A stretch of DNA of 12,152 nucleotides from Clostridia bacterium (lineage in GTDB: Bacteria > Bacillota_A > Clostridia > Lachnospirales > Lachnospiraceae), in contig JAAYYM010000252.1 of NCBI GenBank assembly GCA_012515365.1, positions 1 to 12,152 on the forward strand. The letters are read 5' to 3'. This document shows, piece by piece, positions 6,212 through 12,152 of this stretch. Position 1 is the stretch's first letter; each line of letters starts with the position of its first letter. The translations under genes were made by a program, and so were the position numbers. Below the pieces are notes generated by a model. The model did not search any database and was not told the origin of the DNA. It worked only from the letters and a program-made list of their open reading frames with translations.

Positions 6212-9200
6212 GTGGAAATGAAAGAGCTAAAATTGAAGTTAAGCAGATATTTATCTGCAATACTGATGGTTGCCATGGTAATCACCAGTACACCTACAGC
6301 AGCCATGGCAGCTGTAGAGGGCGATTCCAATCCTCAGGATCCTATCGTAGAAGAGATGGTGAACGAGAGTGTTGCTAACGAACCTCAGAGTGTAGTAAGT
6401 GAAGGACAGATTGAGGTGGATGTTGATGGGGAGGAGGCAGCTTTCGAACAGGAAGTAGTTGAACAGGAGAGCGACCCTGTTGACACCTACGATGTGACTT
6501 TCAACACCGGAGATTTTAGTGTGGTTAGTGAGAATGATGCCCCACTTACAAGTCCGGTGTCGGTGGTAAGTGACAATTCACTTTCATTTAAGGTAATTCC
6601 TAACGCAGGAAAAGTGGTAGATTCCGTGAGCGTTAATTATGCGCCCTTAAATCCAGGTGATGGTGACGTGTACGTCATCGAACATATAAATGAAGCGAAA
6701 AATGTAGTTATTACCGTAAAAGATGGCACTTATGATGTCGATTTTACATATGACGAAATGCAATGTGTGATTCAAGTAGAAGGAACGGCTGCTTTTGCAG
6801 GAAAAACAGCAACAGTAACCGGTTACAATGATTTCGTATTCACAGTATCAGCAAATGATGCTTATCAGATTGATTCCGTTTCCGGTAACGGAGTTACGGG
6901 TAGTAATCCGTATACAATTGACAAAGATATAGTCATAACCGGAACTGCTGCTGTAACAATTGTGACTTCGCTGATCCCGCAATCCTACAGCGTATCATTC
7001 AATATGCCTGCAGATGTTACAGTAAGTGATAGTGAAGGTCAACCAATTACATTAGATGATTCCAATAGAATAACAGGACTGACAGGAACAGATTATTCAT
7101 TTAAGCTGAATGCGCCGGAAGGAAAAGCAATTGACACAGTAAAAGTTGGCGAAGCTGCGTTAGAGGCGGTAGAGGGTCTCTACACAATTAGTGGTAATGT
7201 AGTTAAGACCAATCCGATTGTTGACATTACGATTAAGGATACAGGCAATGCGACAGTATCCTTTGACAATGCGCAGGGAGCAACGATACTATATGGTGAT
7301 GATTTCTCAGCATCATCAGATGAAGTTGAATTTGCAGTACCTACGGATAAGTCGAAAGACTTTAAGTTTAAGGTCGATGCACCTGACAACTATAAAGTAA
7401 CAAATGTAAAGATTGGAACAATGACACTTACGGCAAAGAGTGGCGTCTATACGGTGGCGAAGGCCAAGGTGGCTGCAAATCCTACAGTTACCGTGGTTTG
7501 TGCAAAACAGACACATACCGTGACGTTCATTAATAATTCCAAGGCAAAGATTAGTGGGGATGGAATTTCTGCTGAAAAAACGGATGCAAAGATTGTACTT
7601 AAGAATCAAGAAGGACCTTACACATTTACAGTATCACCAGCTGCAGGTAGTAAGTTGGTCAGTGTAAAGGTGGGAAATGATGAATTAGAAGCTAAAAATG
7701 GTACATATGTAATTCCTGTTCTGGAAAAGAATGTAACAATCACAGTTAACTGCAGTACAAAAGCAACCGGTATTATTGTTGGTAATAAAACAGTTACTGA
7801 AGTTGCAATCGATCAGATTGCAAATACCAAAAAGAAATATGTCTATAAACTTGCAGGTGTTAATGAAAACTATACTTCATCAGATATAGATTGTTCTGTT
7901 TTGGGTAACGCAACAATAGATCATAAAAGCTTTGACCCTAAGACTAAGTGCTTTAGTCTTGAAATCACAACACTTTACGATTATAAAGATGTAACAGATG
8001 ATGAGCCTGAGACAACAATTGAATTGATGGATCAGACAGATGGATCATCTGTAGTATTTGCAACATTGAAGGTAAACAACACATTGCCGACAGTGAAAGC
8101 ACCTAAGGTAAAGGTATTAAGCACCACAGACGAAGATGTTAAATTATCCCTTAGTGATACTTCAAAATTAGAAGCAGTTGAGGGTAAGGTATATTACCAT
8201 ATCACCGCAACGAAAGACGGTGAGCCTGTCGTAGTTTACTCAGCAAAATTGGATGAGTGCGTAGAAGTTAGTGGTGTTACACAAGAGGTGGTTATTAAGT
8301 TAAGACGTGACCCTCATAGTACATATTTAAGCCAGGAAAGCGGATACAAGATTTCCGTAAACATGATGATTGCAAAGAAAACAGGCAATACTTCCTTGAG
8401 TTCTTCCTTGACAGACAGGGTATTTGATGGTGCCGACAGTAAGGTGACAAATGTAGATGTAAAACTCAAAGCTACAGCGTATGAGACCAACCTGAAGCTT
8501 AAGAAAACGTCATCTGTCGTATATACAGGTCAGTTTGACCGTACACCCAAAGTATGGACTAAGGTTGCCACACCTGTATTTAGTAAAATAACAACAAAGA
8601 AGAAGGTGGAAGCTTGTGGCATAGCAGGTCCTGCCGGTCAGGACATTTACAATAGCTCTCGTTACTGTAAGGTTGATAATGTGACCGGAGAGATTTATGT
8701 TTCAATTCCCGATGACGATGATGTTCCTGTTGGAACTTACACAATATTCGCACGTGCAGAAACTCCAAGCGGGACATACTCAAATGTAGCTACCAGTACG
8801 TTCACAGTGAAACGCGGTATTGAAAAAATTAGTTTTGAAGGTTGGGTAAATGCATCGAAAATATACAAAGCCGAAAACAAAAAGACTACATACAAGTTAC
8901 CTGCGCTAGTATTCAATTCGCACAATTCATCAAAACCGGCTTCAACGAAAGTAGAATACTCGATTGCAAAGGCTTCCGGAAATAATGATGCTGATGCAAA
9001 TGCGAAATATGTTACGGTTAACAAGAAGAACGGAACAGTAACCATTCATCAGAAATACGTAGTTCCTGCTACAACAGCAGATGCTAAGTATATAATCACA
9101 GTAAAAGCAGCGGATTATGCTGGTAATTCCACGCAGAATGAATTGCTTGTCACCATTAAAAATACCAAGGACCAAATTGGGTCACTGACATTTTTTGATG

Positions 9201-10981
9201 CAGGCACCGGTAAAGTTATTTCAGGAAATACAATAACAAGTCAAGCCGTCCTTGTTGTGGCATCCGAATCTCCGGATGGATTAACCAGTTGTCCTAGGAT
9301 CGAAGAGTATGAGAAATATATGTTTACAAATACGTACAAAATATCTGTAAACAACAAGAATTTTATGTGCAGAGAAATAGGTTATCAATATTACTTACTT
9401 GAACCAACCAAGAATGTAAAGAATGTAAAGATTACAGCAACTACAAAGGACGGTGGAAAGAGTAAGATAACGAAAACATTTTCATTTGTAAAGTATGCAG
9501 ATGATATGCAGTTTAGCTTGATTGATCGTAATGGTAATAATATAACAAATGTTTCAGATGAAGATACAGTATCTGATGCAACCATACAAGTAACAGGTAA
9601 CAATGCTGAGAGGTACCGGATTCAAGCATATGTGAGGTACGGCACAAGGGTAGCGCCTGTTAATATATGTCCAAGTCATGTTTATTCAGTAAAGGCAGAC
9701 GAAGGGTTGACGATCGAGGGACGCGATGACAGTAACGGTTCCTATCTGGTAAGATTTACAGGAAAAACACTAACAGATGATAAGAAAGCTAAGGGCACAT
9801 TGACCTTTACGTATGAATCAAATGACAAGAATGCACAGGGCAAGAACATAAAGAGAACAGAGTCTGTCACACTGGTTAATACAAGAGAGTGGATCACAAT
9901 TGCCGCTGCTCAGAATGTGAAACAGAATACGGTTCTATACACAGACAGTATATTGTGGAAGAATACGGTAGAATTTGAGATTCTTGACTCTGATTATAAT
10001 GTTTCAAACAATATGGCTGTGTTTTCTACCATTGCCTCCGAGGAGAAAAAGGACAAAGATAGTTATTATAACTTGTTCAATAGCATGAACACGATAAGAC
10101 CAATCACAGATAAGAAATATTTTGTTGATTTTCAACCGATGGAGGGATTTGTCAAACCAGGTACATACAAATTTGGTGTTACCTACGGTATTCAAACCGA
10201 AGGAAGATTTATCGCCAAAACCGGAGTTGGCACAATGACAGTTACGGTATCCAAGGCACGGACAGCTAAAACGGCGAAATCATTTACAGTTTATGCAGAT
10301 GCACCTACAGTACAAGTAACAGCCAAGTTGTCACCGGGGGCTACGCTGACGGGTTGGGAATTGCAAAAAGCTTTTATTAAGGGACAAGAGAATAGGTTCA
10401 CGGATTACTTTGAAATTAGTGATACAGGTGTCATTACCTTCAAAAAGACGTGGGCAGATACTGCAACTGTTGAGGAAATTCAGGCTGCAATGAAAGCAAT
10501 CAAAAAGGACGACCTGAAGGGCTATTTAACGTATCATATTACGGATACCTATACAGAAATCACAACACCAATCACAATCAAGATTGGAGCGACTGCATCG
10601 CAGAAATTTAAAGTGGAGAAAATCGCAGGTGCATCAGTAAACACATCTGATGTCAACGCAGCGTATACTGTAAAATTTGACAATGCAGATGTAGGAATTT
10701 ATGATATTTACAGTGAGTCTAAAGATTTAGAAGTTACAGCTCACGGAGATGAGATTGGATTGAAAGGTATCAAGCCTAATCAAACGAAGGATTACAAAGT
10801 AAAGAGTACAGTCATCTATATTGTAAAGGCTGATTCCATGTATGCAGCTCCGCTGGCACGACTTAAGGCAGAAGCTGTGGATCCGACAGCGTCTGATGAA
10901 GCTAAGACAGCATATAAGAATGCAATGAAGAAATATGGAACCAAGATGACCCTGAAGAATGTTGAGGTTGAAGTGCCATAA
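6212..10981 (+). CDS. Very large secreted multi-domain surface protein (adhesin-like)
   Basis: A 1589-residue protein (GTG at 6212; ATG at 6218 gives 1587) not recognised as a named protein. Residues 1-33 are a clear signal peptide: basic KELKLKLSRY, hydrophobic LSAILMVAMVITS, then TPTAAMA with likely cleavage after Ala33 or Ala34. Residues 36-90 are an acidic linker rich in Glu, Asp and Val. Residues 93-513 hold five beta-rich repeats of about 80 residues. Residues ~514-1550 look like a series of Ig- or cadherin-like modules; the motif V..(K/D).(T/N)G.(I/V)..., as in KVDNVTGEIYV (820), TVNKKNGTVTI (935) and EISDTGVITF (1401), recurs. The end (EAKTAYKNAMKKYG...VEVEVP) is charged, with no LPXTG motif, hydrophobic tail, S-layer-homology, LysM or choline-binding repeat seen, so it is either released or held by an unknown mode. 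No catalytic motif was seen. It has its own promoter and terminator. An S-layer-like or matrix protein is an alternative. Confidence 0.85.
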   Translation: MEMKELKLKLSRYLSAILMVAMVITSTPTAAMAAVEGDSNPQDPIVEEMVNESVANEPQSVVSEGQIEVDVDGEEAAFEQEVVEQESDPVDTYDVTFNTGDFSVVSENDAPLTSPVSVVSDNSLSFKVIPNAGKVVDSVSVNYAPLNPGDGDVYVIEHINEAKNVVITVKDGTYDVDFTYDEMQCVIQVEGTAAFAGKTATVTGYNDFVFTVSANDAYQIDSVSGNGVTGSNPYTIDKDIVITGTAAVTIVTSLIPQSYSVSFNMPADVTVSDSEGQPITLDDSNRITGLTGTDYSFKLNAPEGKAIDTVKVGEAALEAVEGLYTISGNVVKTNPIVDITIKDTGNATVSFDNAQGATILYGDDFSASSDEVEFAVPTDKSKDFKFKVDAPDNYKVTNVKIGTMTLTAKSGVYTVAKAKVAANPTVTVVCAKQTHTVTFINNSKAKISGDGISAEKTDAKIVLKNQEGPYTFTVSPAAGSKLVSVKVGNDELEAKNGTYVIPVLEKNVTITVNCSTKATGIIVGNKTVTEVAIDQIANTKKKYVYKLAGVNENYTSSDIDCSVLGNATIDHKSFDPKTKCFSLEITTLYDYKDVTDDEPETTIELMDQTDGSSVVFATLKVNNTLPTVKAPKVKVLSTTDEDVKLSLSDTSKLEAVEGKVYYHITATKDGEPVVVYSAKLDECVEVSGVTQEVVIKLRRDPHSTYLSQESGYKISVNMMIAKKTGNTSLSSSLTDRVFDGADSKVTNVDVKLKATAYETNLKLKKTSSVVYTGQFDRTPKVWTKVATPVFSKITTKKKVEACGIAGPAGQDIYNSSRYCKVDNVTGEIYVSIPDDDDVPVGTYTIFARAETPSGTYSNVATSTFTVKRGIEKISFEGWVNASKIYKAENKKTTYKLPALVFNSHNSSKPASTKVEYSIAKASGNNDADANAKYVTVNKKNGTVTIHQKYVVPATTADAKYIITVKAADYAGNSTQNELLVTIKNTKDQIGSLTFFDAGTGKVISGNTITSQAVLVVASESPDGLTSCPRIEEYEKYMFTNTYKISVNNKNFMCREIGYQYYLLEPTKNVKNVKITATTKDGGKSKITKTFSFVKYADDMQFSLIDRNGNNITNVSDEDTVSDATIQVTGNNAERYRIQAYVRYGTRVAPVNICPSHVYSVKADEGLTIEGRDDSNGSYLVRFTGKTLTDDKKAKGTLTFTYESNDKNAQGKNIKRTESVTLVNTREWITIAAAQNVKQNTVLYTDSILWKNTVEFEILDSDYNVSNNMAVFSTIASEEKKDKDSYYNLFNSMNTIRPITDKKYFVDFQPMEGFVKPGTYKFGVTYGIQTEGRFIAKTGVGTMTVTVSKARTAKTAKSFTVYADAPTVQVTAKLSPGATLTGWELQKAFIKGQENRFTDYFEISDTGVITFKKTWADTATVEEIQAAMKAIKKDDLKGYLTYHITDTYTEITTPITIKIGATASQKFKVEKIAGASVNTSDVNAAYTVKFDNADVGIYDIYSESKDLEVTAHGDEIGLKGIKPNQTKDYKVKSTVIYIVKADSMYAAPLARLKAEAVDPTASDEAKTAYKNAMKKYGTKMTLKNVEVEVP
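6488..7750 (+). repeat. Five ~80-residue repeats within the surface protein
   Basis: The repeats lie at about residues 93-170, 174-250, 258-342, 346-430 and 434-513. Each opens with a strand such as YDVTFNT, YDVDFTY, YSVSFNM, ATVSFDN or HTVTFIN. Repeats 3-5 then show F.F.V..P.....V..VKVG...L.A..G.YTI/V and close with a ...NPxVDITI/TVTVV/VTITV strand. Repeats 1 and 2 are more diverged. The DNA copies are not similar enough to be recent duplications. Confidence 0.75.
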
Positions 10982-11010
10982 GTTGAGTCATTGTAAGTTA
11001 AGTCGTTGTA
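10981..11010 (+). repeat. Two tandem 15-bp repeats after the surface-protein stop
   Basis: AGTTGAGTCATTGTA (10981-10995) and AGTTAAGTCGTTGTA (10996-11010) differ at two bases. They lie between the stop codon and the terminator. Probably a small slippage duplication without assigned function. Confidence 0.6.
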
Positions 11011-11033
11011 AGTTTTAGGATAGTAGCATCATA

Positions 11034-11062
11034 GCACCTCGGTACAAACCGGGGTGCTTTTT
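11034..11062 (+). terminator. Intrinsic terminator of the surface-protein gene
   Basis: GCACCTCGG (11034-11042) pairs with CCGGGGTGC (11049-11057), 9 bp including one G-U, around a 6-base loop TACAAA, and is followed by TTTTT. It lies 52 bases after the stop codon and separates the gene from der. Confidence 0.92.
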
Positions 11063-11084
11063 GCTTGCTTAAGTATTTCTTTAC

Positions 11085-11113
11085 TTTACAAGTACCTGTA
11101 GATATTGTAAAAT
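11085..11113 (+). promoter_or_regulatory. Promoter of der
   Basis: TTTACA at 11085-11090 is followed after 17 bases by TAAAAT at 11108-11113. It lies just after the terminator of the preceding gene and gives a predicted leader of about 60 bases before the der ATG. It lacks the TG of an extended -10. Confidence 0.65.
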
Positions 11114-11181
11114 CAAGCGGATAGGATTCATCATTGTATGAAAGGCGGATTGCAAAAGATGAATTCATAAGGAGAGTAAAA

Positions 11182-12152
11182 ATGAGTAAACCAATCGTAG
11201 CAATTGTAGGAAGACCTAATGTAGGAAAATCGACACTGTTCAATGCACTGGCAGGTGAAATGATCAGTATTGTTAAAGATACTCCGGGTATAACGCGTGA
11301 CCGTATTTATGCTGATGTTACATGGCTTGACCGGTATTTTACCATGATCGATACAGGTGGTATAGAGCCAGATAGCAAGGACATCATTTTGTCCCAGATG
11401 CGTGAGCAGGCACAGATCGCAATCGATACTGCGGATGTTATCATATTTATAGTAGATGTAAAACAGGGACTGGTAGATGCGGATTCAAAAGTTGCGGATA
11501 TGTTAAGACGTTCTGCAAAGCCAATCATTCTTGTTGTTAATAAGGTGGATAGCTTTGAAAAGTTTGAAGCAGATGTTTATGAGTTTTACAATCTGGGAAT
11601 CGGAGATCCATTCCCGATTTCAGCATCAAACCGACTTGGACTTGGTGAAATGTTAGATGAGATTATCAAACATTTTCCGGATGAGAGTGCAGAAGAAGAG
11701 GAAGATACTAGACCGAAAATTGCGATTGTCGGTAAACCGAATGTCGGAAAATCTTCCATTATAAATAAGCTGGTAGGAGAAAACAGACTGATCGTTTCAG
11801 ACATTGCAGGAACAACACGTGATGCTGTTGATACGCCTGTTATTCATGATGGAAAAGAATATGTCTTTATTGATACTGCAGGTCTGCGACGTAAAAACAA
11901 GATAAAAGAAGAACTGGAGAAGTACATGATTGTTCGTACTGTGAGTGCGGTTGAACGTGCAGATGTCGTTATCATTGTGATCGATGCAGTAGAGGGCATT
12001 ACAGAACAAGAAGCTAAGATCGCCGGCATCGCTCATGAACGTGGAAAAGGCGTCATCATTGCCGTTAATAAGTGGGATGCGATTGAAAAGGATGATAAAA
12101 CAATTTATCGCTTTACGGAAAAGGTACGTAATGTTTTATCTTATATGCCTTA
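11182..12152 (+). CDS. der: GTPase Der (EngA), 3' partial
   Basis: Essential GTPase with two G domains in tandem that assists assembly of the 50S ribosomal subunit. Only the first 323 codons are present; the gene runs off the window end mid-codon. The first G domain shows GRPNVGKS (10-17), the switch threonine in TPGITRD (34-40), DTGG (57-60), NKVD (120-123) and SAS (147-149). An acidic linker ([12 protein letters not shown], 167-178) follows. The second domain shows GKPNVGKS (184-191), AGTTRD (209-214), DTAG (231-234) and NKWD (296-299). The KH-like C-terminal domain lies outside the window. The ATG at 11182 has AAGGAG at 11169-11174 with 7 bases of spacing. It appears to begin its own transcription unit. 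Confidence 0.97.
   Translation, partial: MSKPIVAIVGRPNVGKSTLFNALAGEMISIVKDTPGITRDRIYADVTWLDRYFTMIDTGGIEPDSKDIILSQMREQAQIAIDTADVIIFIVDVKQGLVDADSKVADMLRRSAKPIILVVNKVDSFEKFEADVYEFYNLGIGDPFPISASNRLGLGEMLDEIIKHFPDESAEEEEDTRPKIAIVGKPNVGKSSIINKLVGENRLIVSDIAGTTRDAVDTPVIHDGKEYVFIDTAGLRRKNKIKEELEKYMIVRTVSAVERADVVIIVIDAVEGITEQEAKIAGIAHERGKGVIIAVNKWDAIEKDDKTIYRFTEKVRNVLSYMP

Noticed and set aside
9405..9430. Short tandem AAGAATGTAA in the surface-protein gene
   Set aside because: Two copies only, in coding sequence for NVKNVK; consistent with chance in Lys/Asn/Val-rich protein.
10900..10981. LPXTG-type or other wall-sorting signal at the end of the large protein
   Set aside because: The last ~80 residues have no LPXTG-like motif, no hydrophobic stretch and no terminal basic tail.

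Overview
The window looks like a chromosome segment of a low-to-mid-GC Gram-positive bacterium of the Clostridia, most likely Lachnospiraceae. The evidence is the gene order (signal peptidase I, RNase HII, FliK-like YlqG, FlhB-like YlqH, YraN), AGGAGG-type ribosome binding sites, TTG/ATG starts and codon use. The organism assignment is inference from gene order and protein style, not from a database search.

Region 1 (1-3630, + strand) is a compact operon-like run: lepB/sipX-type signal peptidase I (5' end outside the window), rnhB, a FliK-like protein (YlqG type), a short FlhB C-terminal-domain protein (YlqH type) and a YraN/UPF0102 nuclease-fold protein. The last three genes are 2-4 bases apart and probably translationally coupled. 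The mix of secretion, RNA:DNA hybrid repair and flagellar-export-like genes is a conserved neighbourhood in Firmicutes rather than one pathway.

Region 2 (3631-3917) is a gene-free, G/T-rich, C-poor spacer. It holds three tandem 13-bp repeats, a long palindrome with 22-bp arms followed by a T-run, and a second tandem repeat of about 40 bp that shares the core GGATTGTGAG with the first. It is the most unusual non-coding stretch here.

Region 3 (3918-5943) is a convergent pair: pgeF (YfiH/LACC1 multi-copper-like purine nucleoside phosphorylase) on + and a long-form ribose-phosphate pyrophosphokinase (prs) on -. The stop codons are 13 bases apart, and the intrinsic terminator for prs lies inside the last codons of pgeF. 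Both products touch ribose-phosphate/nucleoside metabolism, but the convergent layout gives no evidence of joint control.

Region 4 (5944-11062) starts with a divergent intergenic region. It has a good extended -10 promoter for prs on one side, and on the other a near-consensus extended -10 promoter for a 1.6-kresidue secreted protein, with two 13-bp direct repeats directly upstream of its -35. The large protein has a signal peptide, an acidic linker, five ~80-residue beta-rich repeats and a long series of Ig/cadherin-like modules, but no visible wall-sorting signal. A strong terminator follows it. This looks like an accessory surface-protein gene set between housekeeping genes.

Region 5 (11063-12152) carries a promoter and the first 323 codons of der (engA), the double-GTPase ribosome assembly factor, cut by the window end. 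No CRISPR array, tRNA, rRNA, transposase or phage gene was seen.
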